Part shown: positions 1-8,608 of the stretch, in pieces
Position numbering within the stretch: position 1 is the first letter of the stretch
Layout: each line of letters opens with the position of its first letter
Origin: Candidatus Omnitrophota bacterium
GTDB lineage: Bacteria; CAIJMQ01
Direction of reading: 5' to 3'
Assembly: GCA_018812925.1 (NCBI GenBank)
Contig: JAHJCU010000001.1
Location: 1 to 39,366, forward strand
DNA length: 39,366 bases
Program-made: the position numbers and the translations under genes
The notes under the pieces: model-generated
What the model was told of the DNA's origin: nothing
Databases searched by the model: none
What the model saw: only the letters and a program-made list of their open reading frames with translations

Positions 1-150
1 GACGCATACTTATTGCAGGAGAAGAGGTTCAGATTAATAGCCCTCATGATGCTATTAGGGCAGGTATGGCTTTAATTCCAGAAGACAGAAAGAACCACGG
101 TTTGAATTTGATTTTCTCGGTTCTTTATAACCTTTCTATAGAATATAGTA
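1..150 (+). pseudogene. Fragment of a ribose/xylose-type ABC transporter ATP-binding protein
   Basis: The reading frame open from base 3 gives RILIAGEEVQINSPHDAIRA and then GMALIPEDRKNHGLNL followed by FSVLYNLSIEY. This matches the start of the second ATPase half of RbsA/XylG-type proteins, where a 'PEDRK..GL' segment follows the substrate-class-specific 'I.SP.DAI.AG' stretch. The resemblance stops at about base 143. After that the same frame runs on as unrelated low-sense residues to a stop near 335, while a permease-like sequence begins in another frame. The upstream part lies outside the window, so whether the gene is intact before base 1 is unknown. I read it as a truncated, non-functional remnant; a misjoined assembly is the main alternative. 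Confidence 0.6.
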
Positions 151-408
151 GCAGTCTTCGGTATCATGGGACTGTTGGCCGGCATAGCCGGTGTGGTATG
201 GATGGCACAGAACCAGGGAGCAACGCAGAAGGCGGGAGAGTGGTACGAACTTTACTCTATTGTTGCCTGTGTAATCGGCGGAACGAGTCTTATGGGCGGG
301 CGAGGCTTTGTGCTGGCTATTGCCGTGGCTATTGATGTGGCCGGCAAAGACCCGGCGCCGTGGATGATTCATCTCAAGCACAAATTTAAAAGAGCAAAAC
401 CGCAATAA
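142..408 (+). pseudogene. Remnant of a ribose/xylose-type ABC permease with an internal deletion
   Basis: A frame open from about base 142 (after a TAG at 139-141) reads NIVAVFGIMGLLAGIAGVV, then AGEWYELYSIVACVIGGTSL and MGGRG. This is the 'SGLLAGIAGV...G.GYEL.AIAAVVIGGTSL.GGRG' block of RbsC/XylH permeases. It then passes directly into FVLAIAVAIDVAGK, which resembles the last transmembrane helix of the same family, and ends with a basic tail (KHKFKRAKPQ). About 45-55 residues normally lie between the two blocks, so an in-frame deletion near base 306 is inferred. The N-terminal two thirds are absent and an ATPase fragment is joined directly upstream. The first ATG is at 166 and lacks a clear ribosome-binding site. 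It is probably not expressed as a working permease. Confidence 0.6.
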
Positions 409-466
409 TAAATTTGTTCGGCAGGCTATTAAAAATTACCTCTTTTTTTCCATTCTGTTTCTGAAC

Positions 467-495
467 TTTTGCATATCTATAAATTGTGGTAAAAT
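467..495 (+). promoter_or_regulatory. Putative sigma-70 promoter for the rfaE2 operon
   Basis: TTTTGC at 467-472 and TAAAAT at 490-495 are separated by 17 bp, and a TG at 487-488 makes an extended -10. It lies in the AT-rich gap between the transporter remnants and the GTG start at 555. The -35 match is weak; the call rests mainly on the extended -10. Confidence 0.4.
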
Positions 496-554
496 CATTT
501 CACTTTATATCTTTTCTATCGTTACAACCAAAGAATCGAAAGAAATATTAAAAA

Positions 555-1025
555 GTGACTACTAAGTTCAAACCGCTAAAAACCCTTCAATTAATAATAC
601 AAAATCTCAAAAAGGAGGGTAAACGGATAGTATTCGCAAACGGTATCTTTGATGTTTTACATGTCGGACATATTAGATATTTGGAAAGCGCAAAAAAATT
701 GGGTGATATATTGGTAGTAGCTCTTAACAGCGATTCTTCCACGAAAAAACTAAAAGGCAGTAGTAGACCTATAATGTTGTTGGAAGAAAGAACTCTTGTA
801 ATATCTTCGTTGCAAGCAGTAGATTACGTTACATCTTTTGACGAAAACAGCGCGGACAATATCCTCTTAATTCTTAAACCACACATTCATGCTAAAGGAA
901 CTGATTATACTTCCCAAACTGTCCCTGAAAAAGACATCGTCGCTTCTTTTGGTGGTAAAATAGCAATAGTTGGAGACCCTAAAAATCACTCCACGAAAAA
1001 TATAATTCGCAAAATAAAAATATGA
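555..1025 (+). CDS. rfaE2: D-glycero-beta-D-manno-heptose 1-phosphate adenylyltransferase (RfaE2/HldE C-terminal type)
   Basis: A 156-residue cytidylyltransferase-like nucleotidyltransferase. The family joins ATP to heptose 1-phosphate to give ADP-heptose, the donor for the LPS inner core. The HxGH nucleotide-binding motif is visible at residues 36-39 (IFDVLHVGHIRYL) after a short N-terminal helix. The sequence VVALNSDSSTKKLKG and the downstream RPI...ER segment are typical of RfaE2. The length fits the stand-alone adenylyltransferase half of HldE; no kinase domain is fused and no kinase gene is seen nearby. The start is GTG at 555, with only a weak purine stretch upstream. The stop overlaps the next start in ATGA, indicating translational coupling with a heptosyltransferase and supporting the LPS role. 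Confidence 0.88.
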   Translation: MTTKFKPLKTLQLIIQNLKKEGKRIVFANGIFDVLHVGHIRYLESAKKLGDILVVALNSDSSTKKLKGSSRPIMLLEERTLVISSLQAVDYVTSFDENSADNILLILKPHIHAKGTDYTSQTVPEKDIVASFGGKIAIVGDPKNHSTKNIIRKIKI

Positions 1026-2050
1026 CAGCTGTATTTAAAACTGACGAAACACGTATTCTGATATTAAAACCATCTGCTCTAGGCGATATAGTTCATGCAT
1101 TACCCTTGCTTGCTTCATTAAAAAAATCTTTTCCAAACAGATATATTGCCTGGGGAGTTAAAGAAAAATTTGCCGAACTTTTGGAGAAACATCCTTATTT
1201 AGATGAGGTTATAATATGGAAAGAACGCGGCTTCTGGAAATTTGCAAGAGACATAAGACAAAAAAGATTTGATATTGTTCTTGACCTCCAGGGACTATTC
1301 AGAACAGGTCTTATTACATATCTTTCAGGAGCTACTCAAAGATGGGGATTTTCAAAAGAGGAAACAAAAGAGCAGCAATTTTTCTTTCTAAATATAAGAG
1401 TCCCTACGCCAAGTGCCAATATAGTCGAAAAATATCTGGATTTCGTTGAACCTTTACAGGCAGAAAAAACAGTAGAATTTTCCGTCGTAGAAAAAGAATC
1501 AGCAAAAGAATATATAGGGCAATATTTCCAACGAACAGATATTTCGCCTGATGATAAAGTAATCGCTTTAATTCAAGGTACCGGATGGGAAAACAAAACA
1601 TGGAAAGCGGAAAGGTTTGCGCAACTTGGAAGACTGCTTTCCGCAAAGAAAAACTGGAAAGTAATGCTTATTTGGGGTGTAGGAGAAGCTGAAAAAGAAA
1701 AAGCGCAGAAAATAAACAAAATGGCTTCGGATAAACTTCTAATCGCTCCAGCTACCACAATTTCTCAACTTGTATCTTTATTGAAAAGATGTTCTCTGGC
1801 TGTTGGTGGAGATACAGGACCTCTTCATTTAGCTGCCGCATTAGGGCTACCAGTTGTTGGACTCTATGGGCCTACTCCTCCATCCAGAAACGGTCCGTTT
1901 ACTGAAAAGAAAGAAATCATCTACCATAATCCTGCCTGCTCTCCATGCTGGAAGAGAATATGCAGGAATAAAAACAATGAATGCATGGATTCAATACAAG
2001 TCGAAGAAGTAATGAAAGCAATAGAGAATTTGGAAGCAAAATATTTTTAA
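1022..2050 (+). CDS. LPS heptosyltransferase, GT9 family
   Basis: A 342-residue GT-B glycosyltransferase of the ADP-heptose:LPS heptosyltransferase family (WaaC/WaaF/WaaQ group). These enzymes transfer heptose onto Kdo or heptose of lipid A core at the inner face of the cytoplasmic membrane. The N-terminal acceptor-side motif ILILKPSALGDIVHALPLL (residues about 12-30) and the C-terminal donor-binding block VGGDTGPLHLAAALGLPVVG followed by LYGPTPP are both clear. A late cysteine-rich stretch (NPACSPCWKRIC) is common in WaaC-like members. It overlaps rfaE2 by 4 bp, so substrate synthesis and transfer are coupled. WaaC-like (heptosyltransferase I) is my preference, but I cannot separate it from the other GT9 subtypes by eye. 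Confidence 0.88.
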   Translation: MTAVFKTDETRILILKPSALGDIVHALPLLASLKKSFPNRYIAWGVKEKFAELLEKHPYLDEVIIWKERGFWKFARDIRQKRFDIVLDLQGLFRTGLITYLSGATQRWGFSKEETKEQQFFFLNIRVPTPSANIVEKYLDFVEPLQAEKTVEFSVVEKESAKEYIGQYFQRTDISPDDKVIALIQGTGWENKTWKAERFAQLGRLLSAKKNWKVMLIWGVGEAEKEKAQKINKMASDKLLIAPATTISQLVSLLKRCSLAVGGDTGPLHLAAALGLPVVGLYGPTPPSRNGPFTEKKEIIYHNPACSPCWKRICRNKNNECMDSIQVEEVMKAIENLEAKYF

Positions 2051-2069
2051 GATATAATCCGACTTAATT

Positions 2070-3380
2070 ATGATAGAAAAACTAATGGATAAGGTGGTTT
2101 CTCTTTGCAAACGTCGTGGATTAATTTTCCAGTCTTCCGATATCTACGGCGGCCTGGCAAACACATGGGATTACGGCCCCTATGGAGTAGAATTAAAAAA
2201 CAATGTCAAACGCGCTTGGTGGAAATCAGTAGTTTACGAACGCGACGATATTTTGGGAATGGATGCAGCAATTTTAATGCATCCGAAGGTTTGGGAAGCA
2301 TCCGGCCACGTGAATAATTTTTTCGATTTGAAAAGTGATTGTAAATCCTGCAAGAAACGTTTTAAAGCAGAAGATTTAAAAGATAAAAACAAATGCCCTG
2401 AATGCGGAGGAGAACTAACCGAACCCAAATCCTTTAATTTAATGTTTGAAACAAATTATGGGTCCGTTACGGACAAATCAGGCGTAATGTATTTGCGCCC
2501 GGAGACAGCCCAGGGAATGTTCGTCAATTTCGCAAATGTCCTAGACTCAAGACACCCGAAACTTCCTTTCGGTTTGGCTCAAATAGGTAAAGCTTTCCGT
2601 AACGAAATAACTCCCGGAAATTTTACTTTTAGAACCCGCGAATTCGAGCAAATGGAAATAGAATATTTTGTGCGTCCCGAGGAAGCAGATAAAAAATTGG
2701 AAGAATGGATAGAATTAATGTTTAACTGGTACATTGATCTGGGAATAAATAAGGATAAATTACGCAAACGCCCGCATGAAAAAAACGAACTCGCGCATTA
2801 TGCCAAGGCATGTACGGATATAGAATATAATTTTCCGTTCGGCTGGAGCGAACTTGAAGGCATAGCCAACCGAACCGATTTTGATTTAAAACAACACTCC
2901 AAATTCAGCGGCAAAGAACTGCAATATTTCGACAATGTAAAGAACGAAAGATTTTATCCTTACATTATCGAGCCATCAGGCGGAGTTGACAGGAGCGTAT
3001 TGGCATTTTTGGTTGATGCTTATCATGAAGAAAAAATCAAAGATGACTTGCGTGTAGTTCTAAAATTACATAAAGATTTAGCACCCGTAAAAGTGGCAAT
3101 CCTGCCGCTTTTAAGAAACCGCCCAGAAATAGTAGAACTTGCAAAGAAAATATCGCGAAACCTCAAAAAAGATATTATTGCTGTTTATGACGATACGGGA
3201 GCCATAGGTAAACTTTACCGTAGACAAGACGAAGTCGGAACTCCGTTCTGCGTAACGGTAGATGTGCAATCGCTTGAAGATAAAAAAGTTACTGTTCGCG
3301 AGCGGGATACAATGCAACAAGAGCGAATAGATATAAACAATTTGAAAGAATATTTGCAGAATAAGTTGGGTTCTGTCTGA
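2070..3380 (+). CDS. glyS: Glycyl-tRNA synthetase, dimeric (alpha2) class II type
   Basis: 436 residues. Charges tRNA-Gly with glycine using ATP in the cytosol. The N-terminal class II segment is followed by a Cys4 zinc site (C91, C94, C109, C112) inserted as in the bacterial/archaeal/eukaryotic dimeric enzyme. Motif 2 is seen in GKAFRNEITPGNFTFRTREF, and motif 3 in PSGGVDRSVLAFLVDAY. The C-terminal anticodon-binding domain starts near KVAILPLL (about residue 341) and contains DDTGAIGKLYRRQDEVGTPF. There is no glyQ/glyS alpha2-beta2 arrangement here. The ATG at 2070 is 19 bp after the heptosyltransferase stop, with no good Shine-Dalgarno, so translation may depend on the upstream gene. Confidence 0.95.
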   Translation: MIEKLMDKVVSLCKRRGLIFQSSDIYGGLANTWDYGPYGVELKNNVKRAWWKSVVYERDDILGMDAAILMHPKVWEASGHVNNFFDLKSDCKSCKKRFKAEDLKDKNKCPECGGELTEPKSFNLMFETNYGSVTDKSGVMYLRPETAQGMFVNFANVLDSRHPKLPFGLAQIGKAFRNEITPGNFTFRTREFEQMEIEYFVRPEEADKKLEEWIELMFNWYIDLGINKDKLRKRPHEKNELAHYAKACTDIEYNFPFGWSELEGIANRTDFDLKQHSKFSGKELQYFDNVKNERFYPYIIEPSGGVDRSVLAFLVDAYHEEKIKDDLRVVLKLHKDLAPVKVAILPLLRNRPEIVELAKKISRNLKKDIIAVYDDTGAIGKLYRRQDEVGTPFCVTVDVQSLEDKKVTVRERDTMQQERIDINNLKEYLQNKLGSV

Positions 3381-3440
3381 ACTTTTAGTTCACTCCGTTT
3401 TATGCAATAGACAATTAATCGGTTTAAAAAGGAGAGGTTT

Positions 3441-4805
3441 ATGGAAAAGAGGACAAAATTTTTACTCGATGAAAAAGATATACCGACAAAATGGTATAAC
3501 ATTCAGGCGGATTTGCCGCAACCGCTTCCTCCTGTGCTTCATCCGGGGACAGGAAAACCCATAACTCCTGATGATTTGGCTCCACTATTTCCTATGGAAT
3601 TAATCAAACAGGAAGTAAGCACCGAAAGATGGATTGAAATCCCGGAAGAAGTGCGTGATATCTATCGTCTATGGAGACCCACTACTTTATTCCGTGCACA
3701 TAGATTAGAAAAAGCATTGGGTACACCCGCTAAAATTTTCTATAAATACGAAGGCACTAGCCCGCCAGGAAGCCACAAACCTAATACTGCGGTAGCACAG
3801 GCCTACTACAACAAAAAAGAAGGAATAAACCGTATAACTACTGAAACCGGGGCAGGACAATGGGGCAGCGCTCTATCTTTTGCCGGCGCATTGTTTGATA
3901 TTGAAATTAAAGTATACATGGTTGCTATCAGCTACCATCAAAAACCATATCGCAGAATTATGATGGAAACATGGGGCGGAAAATGCGTTCCAAGTCCAAG
4001 TCCCGATACTAACGCAGGCAGAGCAATGCTTGCAAAAGACCCGAATTGTCCGGGCAGTTTAGGTTTGGCCATAAGCGAAGCCGTAGAAGATGCTGCAACT
4101 CATGATGATACACATTATTCACTTGGCAGTGTGCTTAATCATGTTTTACTGCATCAAACAATTATTGGACTGGAAACGAAAAAACAAATGGAGATGGCCG
4201 GAACTTATCCGGATATTATCATCGGATGTGTTGGCGGCGGCTCAAATTTTGCGGGAATGTTCCTGCCTTTTATTAAAGATAAGATTGACGGTACAAAACC
4301 AGATCTGCGTATAATAAACGTTGAGCCAACAAGCTGCCCAACATTAACCAGAGGCCCGTATGCTTATGATTTTGGTGATGAAGCCGGACTTACTCCACTA
4401 CTAAAAATGAACACATTGGGACATGCTTTTATTCCGGCTCCTGTTCATGCTGGAGGATTACGCTACCACGGAATGGCACCTATTATATCCCACCTGCACA
4501 ATTTAGGATTAGTAGAAGCACGTGCTGAGCATCAGCTGGCTACATTTAAAGCAGGGATAGACTTTGCACGCACTGAAGGTATAATTAGTGCGCCCGAAAC
4601 AAACCACGCCATAAAAACAACAATTGACGAAGCACTTAAATGTAAAGAAACAGGTGAATCAAAAACGATACTTTTAACACACAGCGGACACGGACACGTT
4701 GATATGGCTGCATACGAGGCATATCTGGCAGGTAAGTTAAAAGACCATTCTTACCCTAAGGAAAAGATAGACGAAGCGCTTAAAGATTTACCAAAAATAA
4801 AATAA
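3441..4805 (+). CDS. trpB: TrpB2-type tryptophan synthase beta-like PLP enzyme
   Basis: 454 residues, the long TrpB2 class rather than the roughly 400-residue TrpB1 that partners TrpA. The PLP lysine is K113 in [18 protein letters not shown]; the phosphate-binding glycine loop is [10 protein letters not shown], and the [11 protein letters not shown] motif is conserved. The family condenses indole with serine to give tryptophan; TrpB2 often acts without TrpA as an indole-salvage enzyme. No trpA or other trp gene is in the window, which fits a stand-alone role. A good ribosome-binding site (AGGAGAGG) precedes ATG 3441, and the gene lies 60 bp after glyS and 33 bp before ppdK, so it could be part of the same transcript. 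Confidence 0.92.
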   Translation: MEKRTKFLLDEKDIPTKWYNIQADLPQPLPPVLHPGTGKPITPDDLAPLFPMELIKQEVSTERWIEIPEEVRDIYRLWRPTTLFRAHRLEKALGTPAKIFYKYEGTSPPGSHKPNTAVAQAYYNKKEGINRITTETGAGQWGSALSFAGALFDIEIKVYMVAISYHQKPYRRIMMETWGGKCVPSPSPDTNAGRAMLAKDPNCPGSLGLAISEAVEDAATHDDTHYSLGSVLNHVLLHQTIIGLETKKQMEMAGTYPDIIIGCVGGGSNFAGMFLPFIKDKIDGTKPDLRIINVEPTSCPTLTRGPYAYDFGDEAGLTPLLKMNTLGHAFIPAPVHAGGLRYHGMAPIISHLHNLGLVEARAEHQLATFKAGIDFARTEGIISAPETNHAIKTTIDEALKCKETGESKTILLTHSGHGHVDMAAYEAYLAGKLKDHSYPKEKIDEALKDLPKIK

Positions 4806-4838
4806 TTCTCAAAACACAATTAAACGGAGGTAGCATAA

Positions 4839-7601
4839 ATGGCAAAGAAGTATGTATATTTTTTCGGCGGCGGTAAAGCAGACGGCAATGAAAGTATGAA
4901 GAACCTTTTGGGCGGAAAAGGCGCAAACCTTGCTGAAATGGCAGGTCATAAAAATTTAAAGCTGCCCGTTCCACCAGGTTTTACAATTACCACAGAAGTC
5001 TGCACCCATTATTACAAAAATAAAAAGGCTTATCCTAAAGAATTAAAAAGCCAACTCAACACAGCAATTGAAAAAACAGAAAAATTAATGGAGAAAGGAT
5101 TTGGTAATCCCGGTAATCCTCTATTGGTTTCGGTGCGTTCGGGCGCGAGACGTTCAATGCCCGGAATGATGGAGACTATATTAAACGTAGGACTAACTTC
5201 AAAAACAATACCTGCTCTTATTAAACAAAGCGGCGGAAATAGCCGTTTTGTTTATGACGCCTACAGGCGCCTCATTATGATGTATTCGGATGTAGTTATG
5301 GAAAAAGCCGCCGGTATAGAACCCAAAGACGAACAAGGCATACGAAAACAGCTGGAAAAAATCATGACCCAAATGAAAAAGGATAAAGCTTATAAGACAG
5401 ACACCGACTTGAAAACTGAAGATTTGAAAAAGTTATGCGATTTATTCAAGGCAAAAGTAAAAGAGGTATTGAAAAAAGATTTCCCTGACGGACACAACGA
5501 ACAACTCTGGGGTAGTATTAGTGCCGTATTTACTTCATGGAACGGCAAGCGGGCAGTCAGCTATCGCCGGATCGAAAACATTCCTGACGAATGGGGCACC
5601 GCAGTAACTGTACAGACAATGGTATTCGGAAACATGGGAAATGATTGCGCCACAGGAGTCGCCTTTACCCGCAATCCCGGAAACGGCGAAAATAAATTTT
5701 ACGGCGAATATCTTATTAATGCGCAGGGCGAAGATGTTGTCGCCGGAACTCGCACACCTGCTCCCATAAATAAATATTCACAATCCGAACATAATAAGAG
5801 TTTAAAAACTCTTGAAAAAGGAATGCCGAAGATTTACAAAGAGCTGTTTGAATATCAAAATCGGTTGGAAAAACATTATTATGATATGCAAGACTTAGAA
5901 TTTACTATTGAAAAAGGGCGTCTTTTCATGCTTCAGTGTAGAGTCGGAAAACGCAACGGTCCCGCAGCAGTGCGTATGGCTATGGATATGTTAAAAGAAA
6001 GATTAATCAAAAAAGAACAGGCTCTTATGCGAGTGACTCCAAGCCAATTGGACGAACTGCTTCATCCTATAATTGACCCTAAGATAGAGATTACACATAA
6101 ACCATTGGTTAAAGGATTACCCGCAGGTCCCGGCGGCGCTACCGGTCAGATAGTTTTTTCTGCCAATGACGCAGTCGCATGGGCAAAACAGGATAAAAAA
6201 GTAATTCTTGTGCGTGAAGAAACAAATCCGGAAGATGTGGAAGGCATGCGCGTTGCTCAAGCAATTTTGACTGCACGCGGTGGAATGACTTCTCATGCGG
6301 CACTCGTAGCGCGCGGTTGGGGAAAATGTTGCATAGTCGGATGCAGCGCTTTGAATGTTGAACATGCTAAAAAAGAAATGTCCGCTGGCGGAAAAACCTT
6401 AAAAGAAGGCGACTGGATTACATTAAACGGAACCAAAGGAAATGTTTACGAAGGAAAACTTCCGATGATAGATGCCGCCGAAGAAAATAAAATATTTGAT
6501 GATTTCCTGAAACTTTGCGACTCCGTCAAGAAATTAGGCATTAGAACAAATGCCGATACACCTGAAGACGCAAGAAAAGCAAGACAATTCGGCGCCGAAG
6601 GCATCGGTTTGTTTAGAACCGAGCATATGTTCTACGGCAAAGGCACAGAAGAACCACTATTCAGATTACGCAAAATGATCGTTTCCAAAACAACAGAGGA
6701 AAGACAAAAAGCACTTAACGAATTATTTCCTTATGTAAAAAAAGACATTAAGGGAACTTTGAAAGCTATGGACGGATTACCGGTAGTTATCAGATTAATC
6801 GACCCGCCTCTGCACGAATTTGTGCCAAGAGATAAAAATAAATTAGCGGATTTAGCCAAAGATTTGAATATATCTCTTGAAGAACTTTCAAAAAGAGCCG
6901 ATGCTCTGCACGAATCTAACCCAATGATGGGGCATCGCGGAGTACGTTTGGGAATTACTTATCCTGAAATAAGCCAAATGCAAATCAGAGCAATATTCGA
7001 AGCCGCGGCTGAGTTGCTCAAAGAAGGCAAAAAACCATATCCTGAAATAATGGTGCCCGTGGTATGCGATGTGAAGGAACTGCGCAACCAGTTGTCTATT
7101 GCGCAAAATGTCTATCAGGAAGTTCTGAAAAAACATAACATAAAGAAAATCAAACATATGTTCGGAACAATGATTGAAATTCCTAGAGCTTCTTTTGTAG
7201 CGAATGAATTAGCTGAAGTTGCAGAATTCTTCTCCTATGGAACCAACGATATGACACAGATGGGTTTTGGATTTTCGCGCGATGACATCGGCGGGTTTCT
7301 GCCCGAATATCTACAACAAGGTATACTTCCCGAAGACCCGTTTCAAAGCATAGACCAAAAAGGAATAGGAGAATTGATAAAGATAGGAATCCAACGCGGG
7401 AGAAAGACAAATAAAAAGCTGGAAGTGGGAATCTGCGGCGAACACGGCGGAGAACCTGCATCAGTTGAATTCTGCCACAAGGTGGGAATGAACTATGTCT
7501 CCTGCTCGCCTTTTAGAGTCCCTATTGCGCGACTTGCCGCAGCACAGGCAGTGTTAAAAGAAAAACAAAACATAAGAAAAGTAAAAACCCCGCAAGAATA
7601 G
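4839..7601 (+). CDS. ppdK: Pyruvate, phosphate dikinase
   Basis: 920 residues, full length for the bacterial enzyme. Reversibly interconverts pyruvate + ATP + Pi and phosphoenolpyruvate + AMP + PPi in the cytosol, serving glycolysis or gluconeogenesis in anaerobes. The N-terminal ATP-grasp domain shows LLGGKGANLAEMAG and SVRSGARRSMPGMMETILNV, followed by the MLQCRVGKRNGPAAV hinge. The swivelling phosphohistidine domain has GGMTSHAALVARGWGKCC, with the catalytic His at residue 486. The C-terminal PEP/pyruvate barrel shows GLFRTEHMF, FSYGTNDMTQMGFGFSRDD and GICGEHGGEP, which carries the catalytic Cys. The ribosome-binding site ACGGAGGT precedes ATG 4839. The usual MLQTR is MLQCR here, a mild variation. 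Confidence 0.97.
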   Translation: MAKKYVYFFGGGKADGNESMKNLLGGKGANLAEMAGHKNLKLPVPPGFTITTEVCTHYYKNKKAYPKELKSQLNTAIEKTEKLMEKGFGNPGNPLLVSVRSGARRSMPGMMETILNVGLTSKTIPALIKQSGGNSRFVYDAYRRLIMMYSDVVMEKAAGIEPKDEQGIRKQLEKIMTQMKKDKAYKTDTDLKTEDLKKLCDLFKAKVKEVLKKDFPDGHNEQLWGSISAVFTSWNGKRAVSYRRIENIPDEWGTAVTVQTMVFGNMGNDCATGVAFTRNPGNGENKFYGEYLINAQGEDVVAGTRTPAPINKYSQSEHNKSLKTLEKGMPKIYKELFEYQNRLEKHYYDMQDLEFTIEKGRLFMLQCRVGKRNGPAAVRMAMDMLKERLIKKEQALMRVTPSQLDELLHPIIDPKIEITHKPLVKGLPAGPGGATGQIVFSANDAVAWAKQDKKVILVREETNPEDVEGMRVAQAILTARGGMTSHAALVARGWGKCCIVGCSALNVEHAKKEMSAGGKTLKEGDWITLNGTKGNVYEGKLPMIDAAEENKIFDDFLKLCDSVKKLGIRTNADTPEDARKARQFGAEGIGLFRTEHMFYGKGTEEPLFRLRKMIVSKTTEERQKALNELFPYVKKDIKGTLKAMDGLPVVIRLIDPPLHEFVPRDKNKLADLAKDLNISLEELSKRADALHESNPMMGHRGVRLGITYPEISQMQIRAIFEAAAELLKEGKKPYPEIMVPVVCDVKELRNQLSIAQNVYQEVLKKHNIKKIKHMFGTMIEIPRASFVANELAEVAEFFSYGTNDMTQMGFGFSRDDIGGFLPEYLQQGILPEDPFQSIDQKGIGELIKIGIQRGRKTNKKLEVGICGEHGGEPASVEFCHKVGMNYVSCSPFRVPIARLAAAQAVLKEKQNIRKVKTPQE

Positions 7602-7624
7602 TTAAAACCTGCGAAGTTTTTCTA

Positions 7625-7633
7625 TGCTATACT
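7625..7633 (+). promoter_or_regulatory. Possible extended -10 promoter upstream of the 7655 gene
   Basis: TGCTATACT (TG at 7625-7626, TATACT at 7628-7633) resembles an extended -10 element in the 53-bp gap after ppdK. No good -35 is visible. It would let the small downstream gene be transcribed separately. Confidence 0.3.
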
Positions 7634-7654
7634 TTAACAAAAACGGGAGGGGCT

Positions 7655-8149
7655 ATGAATAAAAAAGTTGTGATTTCTGTTGTTGTATTAGCAGTAGTAG
7701 GAATATTTGCTGGAAGATTGCTCTTCAGTAAAAAATCACAAAAACCGCTTACTTCTCCAGAGCAGTGGGAACAGAAAATAATGAAGCAACTCGAAAACAA
7801 GGAATTCCATAAACCTGTGGATTTACCTATAGCAGATCAAGAAAAATTGAAATCTTCTTGCAAAGATTTTTTCTCAGCCATAACTGAAAATGAATTGGCT
7901 GCAATACTTGCTCGCCCCGAATGGGAATACTACCGAGAAGATGCTGATAGTCTCAAAGAGCTTGTAGACCATATTGCTGAAGTAACAATCGGCGAACCTT
8001 TTAAAGTTGACGCATTTTCATTTAATATTTTTGTCCCATATAAACTCCGTTTTAAAAATGGTCATGTAAAAGAATGGCAGGTTGGCATTAGATATTATGA
8101 TGAAAATGGGGAAGCGTTGCCATCATGGTATATTGACGGCGGAATCTGA
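7655..8149 (+). CDS. Membrane-anchored hypothetical protein
   Basis: 164 residues with a strong ribosome-binding site (GGGAGGGG) before ATG 7655. One N-terminal hydrophobic segment (residues about 4-24, VVISVVVLAVVGIFAGRLLF) is followed by KK and a soluble, charged, mixed alpha/beta domain, so it is probably a type II anchored protein facing outwards. The C-terminal half (YKLRFKNGHVKEWQVGIRYY...PSWYIDGGI) looks like a beta-rich fold. I do not recognise a family. It is the last gene before a strong terminator and may be an unrelated addition to the ppdK transcript. Confidence 0.7.
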   Translation: MNKKVVISVVVLAVVGIFAGRLLFSKKSQKPLTSPEQWEQKIMKQLENKEFHKPVDLPIADQEKLKSSCKDFFSAITENELAAILARPEWEYYREDADSLKELVDHIAEVTIGEPFKVDAFSFNIFVPYKLRFKNGHVKEWQVGIRYYDENGEALPSWYIDGGI

Positions 8150-8164
8150 AATCATACAATAAAA

Positions 8165-8207
8165 CAAAAACCCCCGCAAGATAAGAAACTATTGCGGGGG
8201 TTTTTTA
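8165..8207. terminator. Bidirectional intrinsic terminator
   Basis: AAAAACCCCCGCAA at about 8166-8179 pairs with TTGCGGGGGTTTTTT at 8192-8206, leaving a 12-nt loop. The GC-rich stem is flanked by A-tract and T-tract, so it can stop transcription from both sides. It sits between the convergent 7655 gene (+) and DUF4870 gene (-). Confidence 0.9.
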
Positions 8208-8227
8208 TTCCTATTTAATTAAATTTA

Positions 8228-8578
8228 CTATTTTATCAACCGTATATTTACAGGATAGCGGTATTTTTCACCGTCATTGGCTTTAATACCGGCTATGATT
8301 ATCATTACTATGTCAAATATTCCCAAGGCAATCAAAAGAGGAACTCCAATTACAATGACTATTAAAATCCACGCAACTATAGAAGCTATGGAAATAGATA
8401 TCTGGAAATTAAGCGATTCTTTACCTTGGTCATCGACAAGAGGCGAATCTGCCTTTTTCATTGACCATATAATTAGCGGAGCAATAATATTACCAAACGG
8501 GATAATAAATCCTGCCAAAGCTCCTATATGACAAAGCATCGCCCACATCTTTTCCTGTTTCTCATCCATCTTAGCCAT
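8228..8578 (-). CDS. DUF4870 family membrane protein
   Basis: 116 residues starting at ATG 8578, preceded by a perfect AGGAGG. The N-terminal EKMWAMLCHIGALAGFIIPF followed by GNIIAPLIIW and KESLNFQ is the signature of DUF4870/Tic20-like small membrane proteins: a first helix, a conserved 'D.QGKESLNFQ' loop, then two helices (about residues 60-100). The cellular role is not established. It is last in a minus-strand run with the M48 protease and LemA, an association that suggests membrane upkeep. Confidence 0.85.
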   Translation of the reverse strand: MAKMDEKQEKMWAMLCHIGALAGFIIPFGNIIAPLIIWSMKKADSPLVDDQGKESLNFQISISIASIVAWILIVIVIGVPLLIALGIFDIVMIIIAGIKANDGEKYRYPVNIRLIK

Positions 8579-8608
8579 AATTAATCCTCCTTTTTTAATA
8601 ATTTCATC

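Noticed and set aside
66-335. Intact small protein formed by the open frame over the transporter fragments
   Set aside because: Family resemblance covers only its first part; after about base 143 the frame is unrelated to the permease sequence encoded in another frame.
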